Assembly: GCA_022578965.1 (NCBI GenBank)
Contig: MU400536.1
Coordinates: 62,001-126,000, forward strand
Reading direction: 5' to 3'
Origin: Xylaria sp. FL1777
Lineage: Eukaryota > Ascomycota > Sordariomycetes > Xylariales > Xylariaceae
DNA length: 64,000 nt
The notes beneath the pieces are model-generated. The model searched no databases, was not told where the DNA came from, and saw only the letters and a list, made by a program, of their open reading frames with translations. Positions 12,241 to 25,079 of the stretch are shown here, one piece after another; the first letter of the stretch is position 1; every line of letters begins with the position of its first letter. The position numbers and the translations under genes are program-made.

Positions 12241-14066
12241 AGCTGAAGGCAATGCTTAGTCAAGAGACCACTTAACCCGTAACATCATAGGAGTGATGCA
12301 TTCCATAGGAGCTCTCAAACTCCTTTATAAGAAATTTAGTAGTTGACTACCTAGGTAGTCTTGAAGTTTTTTTTGCCACTTGATAGCCTTTGTTCAATAA
12401 GTAGATATACACTGGAAGACTTTCTTACCATAAACTCCATGCTGGTAGGTAGGTTACTAAAAATAGAAGGGATTCTTACAAAAATATGTAGGTTGCTCGG
12501 GGGACAGCCCCCGGAACCCCCCATTTTAACCTTCGGCAAGGCCCCTCAGCCAGACACTAAGACAACTGTGGCTGCTCGACCTTCATATGGCTATCGCTGC
12601 TAGTCTTGTCGGAATTAATATCTAGGCTTTTCCACCAAAGTCCCTCTCCAATCTACCTCCAAGCTAATTAAGTCTTCTATAGCGTATATGTCGCGGGCCA
12701 GGTTCTGAAGGTGCAGTTACATGGATCTCTCCGCCTCCTTCGATGCTTGAAATGCAGACAGTAATACAGCTAGGACTTTTATCTCTAGTGTCCTACCTAC
12801 CCCTACAATGAGTACAAGAGGTTACCAATTATGATTAGGATTACTCCGGCCAGACATCCTTCCATACGATGAGCCAGTAGTTCAACATGACATGTCTCTC
12901 GGTGTCGACCTGCTGCTGATCCTCGGCACCAGTCTTTCACTCCATGGCATCCGAGAACTCACGAAACACTTTGCCAAACTTGTGCACAAAAACAAAGGCA
13001 CTATGTTGTCCATCAACCAGAGGCGGCCCGCCTAAAAGCCAATGGCGACTATTGGGTTGAGTGGACGTGTGACGCCTGGGTTTGTGATCTGAAAGGACGA
13101 CCATCAGCGGGAATCTCGAAACCTCCTGACCATCAATCACAGAGTCTTGGGTATAGGGGGGGAAATGGCTCGCCACGTCCTCTGATTCTGGTCTAGCCAC
13201 CAAACGGGTAAAACAGGGTCACGGGCACAAGACAGCAGAATCTAAGGCTTTGATTGGTTTGGGCACGTGATCATCTCGTCGATCTGACCTGATGTGCCTG
13301 ACAGAAATTGGGGTACCTAATTGGAATACCGGTATACTGGCCTTACTATTTAATAAAAGATTACGTTTAGGTACAGAACTATGCGTAGGTCAGTTTTGAA
13401 AGCATACTGTCACAGTGACTAGGTAACTAGAACAGCGGTGATCCGTAATGTGCGGGGCTTAGGGCAGCTTCCGGCCAAAAGCGGCGTTAGGTAAAATGCC
13501 AAGCTTCCGCCGCCCTCACTGAAGCTTTAGTGGAGAAGGGGCTTGCTTTCAATCCTCATGCTGGCTGACCAGCTAGCTTGTGCTGCGAGGCCATGGTGGG
13601 GGCGGGGTAGCATTCTTCACCAATAACTCACCGGTCTACCTACGCAGTCAGGTAAAGTAGGTAAGTAGGTAGGGTAGCAGCCGGCAGCCCCCAAGAGGCA
13701 GTACATACATACCCCCTACAGGCAATCCCATCATTTCCTCAGCTGTAGGTGTCTGCCTACCTTGTACTACTACCTGGGAGCTACTTACCTAGGTGGGCAA
13801 GAGGCTATGTATGTATGGTATGTATACTTATATATACTACCTAGGTACATATGTATGCGAGTGTGTAGGTAGGTAAGTAGGTCGATAGGTACTTAGATAG
13901 GACGGCGACACCCGCATTTAGTTCACGGGAGAGAGAGCATCACCTCCTTTGTCCAACCCGAGCCTGCCTGGTCTGCGCACCAATCGAGATAATATACCAT
14001 TGACGTACTTCTCACATCAGGCGTCTGGTTTAGAACCAGCAGTCTACATGATCCCAAAACGATCCA

Positions 14067-14096
14067 GAGATCTAGAGATCTAGAGATCTAGAGATC
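14067..14096. repeat. Tandem 9-bp GATCTAGA-type repeat
   Basis: Three to four head-to-tail units of GATCTAGA(G), each itself near-palindromic, about 175 bp upstream of the 5-hydroxyisourate hydrolase start codon. Confidence 0.85.
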
Positions 14097-14188
14097 CAAT
14101 AATCCAACCACCTCTTTCTTAACCTGCTACGCATCTAACCCCTACCAAACGAAACAACGACCACAGAAGGAACAAGGAGAGGGAGGAG

Positions 14189-14216
14189 GAGAAGAAGAAG
14201 AAGAAGAAGAAGAACT
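14189..14216. repeat. (GAA)n run in the probable 5' UTR
   Basis: A purine run of GAA units lies about 55 bp before the ATG of the 5-hydroxyisourate hydrolase gene, probably within its leader. Such CT/GA-rich leaders are common in filamentous fungi. Confidence 0.7.
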
Positions 14217-14269
14217 ACGACCATCTGCTCTCTAAACAAGCACATAAGCTCATATTGCCCTGTCGAATC

Positions 14270-14662
14270 ATGGCGGCCGAGAAAGACACCATCACTTGCC
14301 ACGTGCTCGACACATCGATAGGCAAGCCGGCGAAGGGGATCCGAGTGAAGCTGGAGGGAGGACACGCGCCTCTCAAGACCTTCGAGTCACAGACCGACGA
14401 CGACGGTCGCATCAAGACGTGGCTGCCGTACAGCAGCGCGCGCGAGGCCGGCGATGTTCCCACCTATGCCTTGGAAGACGTGCTGTCCGAGGTCGAAGAC
14501 AAGTCGACATGGACCCTCCGATTCGATACCGGTTCCTACTTTGGTGACGGAAACACCTTCTTCCCTGAGGTCGTCGTGACCTTTGTTGTTAATAAGGGTC
14601 AGCAGTACCATGTCCCACTACTACTAGCACCATACTCGTACACCACCTACCGGGGGAGTTGA
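14270..14662 (+). CDS. 5-hydroxyisourate hydrolase (transthyretin-like), 130 aa
   Basis: A single-exon frame of 130 residues. It carries the signatures of the transthyretin-related hydrolase family: H11 in ITCHVLDTSIGKPA, R47 in DDDGRIKTW, H114 in YHVPLLLAPY and the invariant C-terminal tetrapeptide Y127-R-G-S130. Known role: the homotetrameric enzyme hydrolyses 5-hydroxyisourate, the product of urate oxidase, to OHCU on the way to allantoin in purine catabolism. No N-terminal targeting sequence is seen, and the C-terminus YRGS is not a classic peroxisomal PTS1, so a cytosolic location is inferred. Urate oxidase and OHCU decarboxylase are not nearby. Length and start (ATG in ATCATGG) fit the family exactly. 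Confidence 0.95.
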   Translation: MAAEKDTITCHVLDTSIGKPAKGIRVKLEGGHAPLKTFESQTDDDGRIKTWLPYSSAREAGDVPTYALEDVLSEVEDKSTWTLRFDTGSYFGDGNTFFPEVVVTFVVNKGQQYHVPLLLAPYSYTTYRGS

Positions 14663-15457
14663 GTCTACCGGTAACGAAGGGAAGCCCCCGCTGAAGATGA
14701 CAGTTACCGCGCATGAAAGACCAGGGATGAACCTAGATACTACAGTCGTAGGGTTGACTCAACGAGACAATATCTATGTTCAGAATTGGGCTTATTATAG
14801 ATGAGCATACAGTTCAGGATAGGCTCTCATCCAGCAAATAGATACGATCTCGATTTGTACCACATTTTCAAACACCTTAGAGCGAGCATCTGTCGAAGAA
14901 CTGAAATTGAACGATGTCCCGTATAAAAGCTAACCTGCTACCAGCTGACCTCCATATACGATTATTCACATTCTCCTCCTTTTCCTGGAAAGACGTCTTA
15001 GTTAATAAAGGTATTCTGAGATGTGAAAACTACTCAGAATCCCAATAAGACCCTGAGTCCTTTTTTGATACCACAGCTCCATCTAAACTTATGGGGAGCC
15101 CGTTTCACACCAGTCCTCTCTTAAATTTCGTCATCCTGTTAGAATGCAGGCTTCCCATAGGAGCAAAGCTTGGATTCGAGTGTCTAGTTGCAAGACAACA
15201 GTATCGTATAGGATGATAGAGCCATCTAGACCCTGATGTAGAGTTATACGTATATACACACACACGAGACTTTTATCTTTATAATGTGACCATCTTCGCC
15301 TCCGTTAAAATAAGTACGCTCAATTCAAGGCCAAGATGGGACCGCTTGATAACTATACGAATGGACGAAAGAACCCTAATGCCGAGCGTCCCCGCCGCAT
15401 CAACCTATGGATAGTCCCGATAACGTGTTGCTATATCGCTGACCCGTAGCATCGGAG

Positions 15458-16002
15458 AATGTATTGAGTTCTCTAGACGGGCCTCCTCTTAGCGAGAGTA
15501 ACGAAAGTATCCAGAGCCAGGAAGACAAAGATTCTGACGAATATAGCTCTGAAACTTCAAATGACTATTCATATGACTTGACTCTAGAAGAAGAGGAGAT
15601 TTATGCCTCCTATAACAACAATCCATCTCTCTCATTCTCTTTTCAGTGGCTCTCACGCTGCTCATAATGCATCTGTACTCATTCTACTTGGTTCTCATCC
15701 TATCCTCGGAGCCAAATCACTAACATTACCAAGGATCCTTAAGAGGCGTAGTCGACGGCATGGTCTGCGAATTCACACCGCAGAGCAACTCTAGCTACCT
15801 AAACATCAACGACCCCTGGCTTCCTCATATCAGATATGCGTTTAGCTTCCATTCGAAATGGCAGGCTGTCTTCGCGTTTTGTCTTCCATCCTTGGCCCGG
15901 CTGGAAGTCTACCGGCAGATTCAAACTGGCCCTCCTTTCCAGCTCAGGAGACTGGAGCGTGCAGCTCTAACTCCGAAGATAGGGTTCTCGGGAGTAATTT
16001 AG
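15458..16002 (+). pseudogene. Possible broken coding fragments, unidentified
   Basis: Three partly overlapping plus-strand frames have protein-like features. An acidic Ser/Glu/Asp-rich piece (15458 to about 15645) runs into a TTTTCAG acceptor-like site at 15640-15646; it is followed by a short hydrophobic piece and then a frame from 15760 to 16002 (VCEFTPQ...PWLPHIRYAFSFHSKW). They cannot be joined into one convincing gene by eye, and no family is recognised. They may be the remains of a decayed gene, or chance. Confidence 0.2.
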
Positions 16003-16821
16003 ATAGGTAGTAAGATGACCGGGCTAGCGTGAAGAGTCGCCATGATATAGGTAGGAATAACAAAACTGATCTAGGCGCTCCTAGGTAGGTACGATGGGGA
16101 GGACGTGTGGAAATTGGCTAGGATTATTTAACATGTTGCTCAGTTGGCTACCGGGTATTGAGACAGTCGGGAAGAGTGGCTACTTCGTCATAACCCATGG
16201 GGGTTTACGGCGGAGAGGAAAAGAGCGCACACAAGGAAGACTGTTTTATGTTAAGTTACCAGTCTTTGACCCAGAGTGAAGTGTCTTGCTAGGGCCTATG
16301 GCGCTAACAACACGACATGACATGGCATGTGTAAAACTCTAGGAGTTTAGTATTGAACACTACACTTTACAACATCCTAACATTCTAGACTACAAAATGT
16401 TGTGATTGCAATAATTACCAACACCTTTAACTTGTCACACTCTTCATAAAATTTCTGATGAAATGGCGTTAGCTTCTATACTTGAGAGTAAACTTCACAA
16501 TAGAACCACGATACTTTCGCGTGTTTATCGTCAAATCATCCTGCCGGCCATTCAGCTTTTGTTCGCGAACTTCACACTACCCGTTTCGCCGTCATAATTT
16601 GTCATTCTAACTTCTACAATGGCCTTCATGGACTAGGTTTACTTAGGGTTTGACTTATCGATTAGAATAAGGAGTCGAGCTCATCAGGCATCCCGACCGC
16701 TTTTGTTACCGGGAAACATTTCTATTCGAGGTAAAGCCAAGGACGATCGAAACCTAGGTCCTGATTTGTTACACTCATGTTCATCCCCCGGTCTAACTCA
16801 CTCACGCACGGTGTCCTAGTA

Positions 16822-16829
16822 TATAAAAG
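16822..16829 (+). promoter_or_regulatory. TATA box without an intact gene
   Basis: TATAAAAG is followed by a CT-rich tract (about 16850-16875). An ATG at 16948 is followed by only nine codons (MSSSYSDKE) before TGA. The spacing between TATA box and ATG (about 125 bp) is like that of the intact small gene at 17558, suggesting the promoter of a gene that has since been lost. Confidence 0.35.
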
Positions 16830-17432
16830 CATCTGAGCCGTCACCTTACTCCTTGTCTATTCTTCTGTCTCCCTATGTAAGAGGTTTTTGCTTGCCGTCC
16901 TTAACCCTGGCTTGCGTTATCACTTTAACCGCAGACTCCAGTTCTTCATGTCTTCTTCCTATTCCGACAAGGAATGAATTACCCTATTGTATACCTAGGT
17001 ATTTATCTATCTACCCATCTAGATAGTTATTTTTCGAATGATCAATTTCAAGACGCAAGCGATAAAGATATGGCTATAGTGCAGCCTACTGCCAGGATCC
17101 AGCTCCGGCTCGATTAACGTCATGCTAACTGTAATTTGCGGGGGGCGAATTCACCCATTACCTATCTGTCCCCCCTTACAGGGGAGCCTTTAATGAGGCA
17201 ATATATTTGTCGTCGTCATGGTGATCTCGCTAACTTGATCTTTCCAAGGTCCTATAAAACTTAACAAGCCTAAAAAGGGTATTTAAGTGTCCAAAATAAC
17301 AACGCAGAACACAGTCACTGGTTTATTGTCTGGGGCCAATCCACAGTGGGTTATCAAAGACGTAATATCTCGTAGACTTTTAAAATCATGATATCACTGA
17401 CTTCAGATCACCATTTGCATACCAAATGATCA

Positions 17433-17440
17433 TATATAAA
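17433..17440 (+). promoter_or_regulatory. TATA box of the small gene at 17558
   Basis: TATATAAA lies about 120 bp before the ATG and is the only strong TATA element in the upstream region. A strong TATA box fits a conditionally expressed (stress or developmental) fungal gene; the regulation is inference. Confidence 0.5.
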
Positions 17441-17557
17441 TGTTCTACATAGATCCCTCGGTCCATCAGCTAGAAATCACTCTGGCTGTATCCAATTTTC
17501 AACTACAGCATCCTATACGGCCACAACTGACCTTTACAACGTCAGGCATCTTTCACC

Positions 17558-17906
17558 ATGACAGACAAGACCACCTCTATTGCCGATAAGATGGGCGCTA
17601 ACAAGTCCACGAACCCTATCCCGCAACAGGTACTTGGCTACCATTGCGGCTTTCTACTACGATCTGCATTGAAGTTGACTAATCATGTCTTAGAATCCCT
17701 CGGTCATCTCTTCGGAAGGGGCAATTGGAAAGCCGTTCAACCCCGAAGGCGCTATTGGCAAGATAGGCGAGAAAATTGGAGGCCCGTTAAGTAAAGACGG
17801 TATAATCGGCTCACAATTTGACGCCAGCAAGCAAGGAATCGCGGGGCATGTTGAAAGGGCTGTCGATGGGCCACGAAACCCCAGTGGTAGTGCTCGGCAG
17901 TCATGA
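17558..17906 (+). CDS. Small hypothetical protein with GAIGK-type repeats, 94 aa
   Basis: Two exons: 17558-17629 (24 codons) and 17694-17906, with intron 17630-17693 (GTACTT...TTAG, phase 0, GACTAAT branch-like site). The spliced protein is small, hydrophilic and repetitive: EGAIGKPFNPEGAIGKIGEK, then GGPLSKDGIIGSQFDASKQG, that is, repeated [E/D]G-[A/I]-I-G-[K/S] units about 11-20 residues apart. It ends at TGA 17904-17906. No signal peptide, membrane segment or catalytic motif is present. Small fungal proteins of this composition occur, often without assigned function; I do not assign one. The frame continues cleanly across the junction while the unspliced frame breaks into unrelated sequence, which is the main evidence that the gene is real. 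It lies in otherwise decayed DNA. Confidence 0.7.
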
Positions 17907-18607
17907 GTGTTGCATCATAGCATTTATAACGCGCGCACATGTAAATGATATTATTTGATACTAGCCACGACCTTTTATAGACACCAAACTAGTGTTTAAT
18001 AGTATGGTTTCCGCTGAAAGCCGCCCCTGATGAACAACTCGTTAACGATTGGTTCATGTGTGGAGAATGCCCTCGTAGATGCGTAACTGTGTCTCTGCAC
18101 GTATTCCATTCAACGATAGGTATGATGACACTAAATCTAACACCTATACTACGAGATGGGATAATTCCCGAATACAAGTTATTTCATCTACCCTGTTCTA
18201 TATTACGCCTGGCGAGTGTTAGTACCAGTACCAGTTGGCTACTCGATCATATGCCACATTGAAAATAATCTAGGCGCTGATCCGGAAGAGTTGGCAACTA
18301 CACATGACTAGGATTCACTGAAGCATAATTAATTGTCATCCTTAAGGTGTCTAAAATACTACGCTATTGTGTGAGGGACCACGGCGTCTTTTTAAAGTCA
18401 CTAGGGTGATAACACAGGGGACTGCTTCGCATGCAGCAAATATACCTGCGAAGTAGTATTCAATTAAGTAATTGCCGCAAAGTGAATCAGAGCGACGGTT
18501 CCAATGGCGCTTGCGTTACACAACTCAGCCCATACTTTCCGCCATTGACGCCATATAGTCCCCCGGTGATTTTCGATCCGCCCTGATATCTATGAGAATA
18601 TGAGAAT
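17907..18607. other. Intergenic, nothing recognised
   Basis: Only short random-looking frames are present. No repeat or regulatory signal stands out. Confidence 0.5.
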
Positions 18608-21600
18608 TTACAAAATGACATTATCGGCTTGCTCAAGCCAAAGGTTGGCTAGGTCCTTTGTGAGACCCAGTCTCAACTGTCTGAGCACCTCTCCGGAGCT
18701 ACTGGCAGCGAACACCGTCGTTCTCCAATCCCAGGCCCTTTTGATGCCCCCTCTAATCATGCCGCTCTTCATCACGGACTTATGAAGTTGAGAAGCGATC
18801 ATAGAACTGCCTGTCATGACAAAACTCCCCCCCAATGATGGTGTTGATTGACCTAAGAGGCTTGACGGTGTAGAGCCCTTTCCGTGTCCTGATGCCAAGA
18901 CTAGTTTGAAGAACTCGTCTGCTACCTCGTAAACCCTGGTCCCGACTGTTTGAATGTCTTCGATGGCCTTGAGAAGAGTATCGATCTGCTCAAGAGTGAC
19001 CACGGGAGGTGATTGACCCACAAAGACTGAGATTTCCCCAAGCAACGCTAGTAAGAAGTCTTCGCTGACGACGGCATCACGAGTGTCATCGTATAAGCCA
19101 CCTCGAATGTTATCGTCGGCACTCGCAATCACGGCTGTCAGAGAGGCAGCAGCTTGCTGGCGGCGAAACAGCGATTTTTGATGGGGTTTGCTGTCACGAT
19201 CACGATATTCATAGAATTGTCTAAGCGTTGCATATCCACTGAGCATTTTGCCAACGAGCTCAGCGGCTTCAAGATCCTGTTTTGCAAGATCCTCTAGTGT
19301 TGCTGTTCGTTCTCTTAATAACCCCCGCAAAGTGTCATCGAGTTCGCTCTCTAGAGGGTATACGGTGGATTCGACGAGAGAAATCGACATCAATGTATTG
19401 AGGACATCTCGAACTTTCCCCGGGCGATGGGCCAAGGCATAATACCGAAGTGCCTCGCCGAAGCGGAAAGTGTCCTTAGCTAAGACGTCTCCGAAGGTCT
19501 GTTGCTTGTTAGTACGCTTTATAAAACAACAACATGGCGGAAACACGTACTTCTGCAGTGTCCTCGGCAAAATTGATCATACCGAGATCATTCAGGAGTC
19601 TCCACATCTTGTCGATCGTGACACGAGAGTTCTCGTCGACAGTACTAAGAACATTTTGCAGCAGTTCTTGAACCATTTGCTCGGAGCGTTCGTGCGAGTC
19701 CATCCGACCAATAACCTGCACGGCCATTTCCCAGCCATCTCGATGAACTCTGCCACGATGTGTTAACCCGGATATATGTTTACGATCTCTCAAGCCGCGG
19801 GCATAATAAATCAGAGTTGAGTCCTTGATGCCATCCTTATCGTCTTGACTACTACTCTGGTCCATACCCAACACTTCAAGTTCTTCTATGTCAAACTCAC
19901 TCATGCTAATTAGATTTTGGGGCTCGGGAGGTGGTAGCCATCGTCCAAGAGAAGCAATCTCGGCCACGGATGTTGCGATAGGAAGCGACCAAAGGCGAAG
20001 GAATCCAATTACACCTTCGACATTGCTCTCAAAAGCGGACGCAACACCAACTTCTACAGCATCAGCCGAATTGAAATGAAAGTCCGAGTCTGTTGCAGTA
20101 TGCAGAGATAACGCCAATCGATCCAAGAATTCTTCATCATTTGAGGCTGGATAAGTCGAGTGAACTGATCTAGCGTGCGACAAACCTCGGCTGCGCTTGT
20201 TGTGACCATCATCCCACCACCCAAAGAGTCCAATTGTTGCTTCACACCAGTCCTGAGCAGCCGCAAGAATAGCTTCAGGCTCGCCTGTAAGGATGGAATA
20301 CAGAGATTGTAAATTCTCGTAAACATCCCAAGGAATCTGGCTTTCAGCCTTCCGCGCGAGCCCGGCCAGGGACGGTTTGGCTCCTGTTGAATTGGACGTC
20401 TGGGAGTCATTGAATCGGTTAGGGGTGAAATTTGATCGATCTTTGCCTTCTGCAAAACTTATAAGGGCTTCCCGGGCTGCCTTCGCTTTCAAACGGAACA
20501 AGGTCCAGTCACTACTTCGGATGTCCCAGCTGCCGTTACTCATGGATGGACACCCCTCCATAATTTGACAAAGGTCCTCCACAGCGCGCTTGATATTGGC
20601 TAGTGCCTGGCCGATATATGCCAACTCGCCCCGTGACGTCTTCTTAACTGAATCCCAAGCGGCATTCCTCAATAGACGTATAGTCCTAGCAATATTGCCG
20701 CGAACTAGGGTATTGAAAACAACTTGCCAGAACAAGCCATGAGCAGCCGGAGATGGCCGATGCCGTAAAATTGTATCGACTTGATTACTATCCAGGTTGT
20801 GCTCATCATCTTGCCATCTAAACAGAACTTCGGGGAGAAGCGGGACGCTCGAGCCACCAAATTCATCTTGGACTGGCGGCGTGTGGTGTATTCGGAAGAT
20901 GAGATTGGATAGATACAAGGCTTTCTCAAAGGCGGGGGCATTGGAGCTGGGCCCGACTTTGGCTGAATGCTCATCACGGGCTTTAGGTAGGCTTTCCACG
21001 TGCGGTGTCCACACGTCGTTAACGAGTTTGACACAAGCTTGCGACAGGGTGCTGTCGAGTTTCTCTTCGTCGTCCTCGGTGCCTACTCCTTCGTCGTAGA
21101 GTCTGTTCACAACGTCTTCTGTTTGGAGGACGACATTATCGGGTTCTGAGGTAGTTGCAAAACCCAGGTGGCTATATAGGTCTTTCGCAAGGATAGCATA
21201 TTTGACCTCTCTCCTTCGGGTCATGGTGGAGCGCATAGCCGAAGCGCGAAATATGTCATCAGCTTCCCTCCGGATGCGTTCGTCAGCAGCTGGTGTTGCG
21301 AACATCATGAGATCTGTATCGTCACCCGCATCTGGAATGGGATCCTGGAAGGAGCCTGTCCTAGCGATCTCTTTTAGTAGATCCTCTTCGACATCGTATT
21401 CCACGGCATCCTCCATCATGGCTTCGATATCTTCTTCTCTCCCGTCGCCACCACCACCATCACCTCTGTCGACATCCGCGTCGCTATCGTTGTCATCGCT
21501 ATGTTCTTCGTCGTCGTCCAGGGGGTCGGTGTTGTCAATCTCAGTGTCCTCGCCTTCGGTAGTATCGTCGAAGCTCATGGCAAAGGTTCCCGAGCGGGCT

Positions 21601-22040
21601 GCGGGGACACCATGGGGTTCTTCGTCTTCTTCCTCGTCTCCTTCCCCGTCTTCGTCGTCTTCGTCTTCTTCGTCGTCTTCGTCGTCCTCGCCGCGATACT
21701 CCCTGCTTAGACTTGATGGCTGTCTGGTAGAGCCCCGAATGGATCTGCCAAGCGGCACACTACCTCCCTTGGAACTGGGCTTTGAACTTCTTAGGCTGGG
21801 CTTACCGAAGTTGGGGGCCTTCGGCTTGTTGCTTAGGGCACCAACGGAACTTTGGAGGAAGGAGGGCGAAGGTTCACCCATAGGAGTGAAAGTGGCGGCT
21901 GACGATGCAGAGGGAGGTGGCGGCCCGGCAGGGGTAGTCGAAGGATGGTCCACACTGAAGCCAAAGGCATTCAACCCCTTCTTGGAGCTTCTGTCCGGCG
22001 TGGCGGGCGAGGAGCCCAGTTCTGACCAGCGGAAGGCCAT
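18608..22040 (-). CDS. NUP85: Nuclear pore complex Y-complex nucleoporin, most like Nup85, 1126 aa
   Basis: Two exons: 22040-19551 (830 codons) and 19498-18608 (296 residues), with a 52-nt intron 19550-19499 (GTACGT, branch GTACTAAC, CAG, phase 0). The N-terminal 200 or so residues are disordered: a Ser/Pro-rich segment with STTPAGPPPPSA, then a long Asp/Glu-rich tract and Ser-Asp clusters. The rest is alpha-helical, as in the ACE1 scaffold nucleoporins: LLPEVLFRWQDDEHN, AAHGLFWQVVFNTLVRGNIARTIRLL, then around the junction RVTIDKMWRLLNDLGMINFAEDTAE joined to TFGDVLAKDTFRFGEALRYYALAHRPGKV. The size and N-terminal extension suit filamentous-fungal Nup85, a short-arm member of the Y (Nup84) complex that coats the nuclear and cytoplasmic faces of the pore. 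Nup84/Nup107 is the main alternative. The long plus-strand frame across its acidic region is only a shadow. Confidence 0.75.
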
Positions 22041-23559
22041 GGCTGGGGGGTTGAGGGAGCACAGCTCCGAGCAACTGAACCGTGTGTTCGTGGGACGGCT
22101 GCTAGGGGATAAACCTCAAGACTCAAGAGAGCGGATCCCAAATGCATAACATGCGCCTGCACGACTACCTACAGGTCTGGTGGTGGAGGGGTTGTCAGTG
22201 TGTTTTGCTCGTTGCTGTTGTTGTACAGGTAACAGGTTTCGATGGTAGCAAAATTTACGCGGGCCACCGTACCCATCCATACAAACCAAGCAACGAAGCT
22301 AGAAGCTTACTGCCTATGTTACCTACCCCAGAGACGCGGTCAGGCTAGACCCACATATACTATCGACGCATTATGTACGCACGGGCCAAGACTTACAGGC
22401 TCGCAATACCTACATCAAAGAAGACACTTTACCTAACTGAGTAGGTACATTTAAGAACTATACGCATAGGTAAAGTAGATACCTATGCAGGTAGTGGGGA
22501 CAATTGGCAGCTATGTATATAGGTAGGTACCTACTACATGTAAGTTCTAAGCAGATGCACAAACCGTCTTAAGGACATTCAAACAGCCCTCAAGGTTCCC
22601 CTCCCTTCAACTTGCGATACAGTACAGTATATATAATGAATGCTGTGCTGCTGGATTCAGATTGCCAACATGACAGATTATCTATCTACCTACCTACCTC
22701 TCTGGTTAATTTCACCATAAACCAACTCCCAATCTACATGATACGGTACCCGCCTATCTTCTGAAACATAGGAAGAGGGACTGACTTCATTGCGTACAGC
22801 TGTGCCGATTAGCTTCAAAGAGTATCATTCGTCGATGGTTAGTATATGTGCCGTATTACACGGCCCTTTTATAAACCCTTTATCAAGCCCCTTTACCAGG
22901 TTCCAATTTTCAAGACTCATCGAGTTTTGAGCTGCTGCCGACCGAGTCACACCGTTATCTTGGCCATGATCTATCCTAAGAAGATCCCGAGTTTCGCCCA
23001 GCCATCTGTCCGTGATATCTCCATGGCACTAAATCCCTTTTCCGCATTAGCTGACGGAATGGGCATCTACACATAGTCTAGCCTACGTGACGAACGGTAG
23101 GAAATGAACTGCCAAATATCCAAAGAGACATAATTTTTCAATCCAGCACGCTCGAGGTTCTTTAGGCCGTGAGAGGATCAGATTGTATGGATAATCCACT
23201 GCTATACGCCTCACGACAGGTAAACAACGGAAGACCAGAACAGAAGGCTGCAGTCAACATGACATCAAAAAAAGACATACTTACGTATGGTGGTAGGGTC
23301 GTCGGTAAGTGCGTGGGCGATTTGCCGGCTCCCCCCACCTTTGGCGCGACCGCGCAGCTGGATGCAGGCAGAGGATGCAGGCAAATCTCCAGGCGGGGTT
23401 CTCTCGTGTGTTCTCTCGGCCGTCTCATTACGTAGCGGCGACATCGAATAAATAAATTCCTCCTCTTCGCCGCCTTCAGCTACGCATAGTTGGCTACACC
23501 CAGTTGCAGCCATCTCTCGTCTCTACAAGCCGAGCCTCCGTGCATATCCATCACGCAAC
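22041..23559. promoter_or_regulatory. Divergent intergenic region, Nup85 / formaldehyde dehydrogenase
   Basis: Both neighbours read outwards, so both promoters lie here. TAGGTA/TACCTA motifs cluster at about 22440-22540 and 22680-22700. No further gene is supported; frames at 23160-23510 overlap on both strands and look random. Confidence 0.45.

Positions 23560-25079
<1,520 letters not shown>

Larger units (their letters stand above)
11239..14269. other. Intergenic stretch with MITE and TAGGTA-rich sequence
   Basis: No supported gene. It contains a palindromic MITE (11951 to about 12240), dense TAGGTA/TACCTA motifs at about 13640-13900, a tandem GATCTAGA repeat (14067-14096) and a GAA run just upstream of the next gene. 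Confidence 0.6.
14663..17557. other. Mostly non-coding stretch with possible gene relics
   Basis: No intact gene is supported. There is a possible gene fragment at 15458-16002 and a promoter-like TATA element at 16822-16829 followed by a short blocked reading frame. The sequence looks like decayed coding or intergenic DNA. Confidence 0.5.

Noticed and set aside
12361..12603. 80-codon ATG frame
   Set aside because: No domain, overlaps an antisense frame of similar quality, and lies in intergenic DNA next to the MITE.
21202..22149. 315-codon plus-strand frame across the Nup85 gene
   Set aside because: It is the mirror of the acidic Glu/Asp and Ser codons of the real minus-strand gene (poly-Ser translation) and has no domain.
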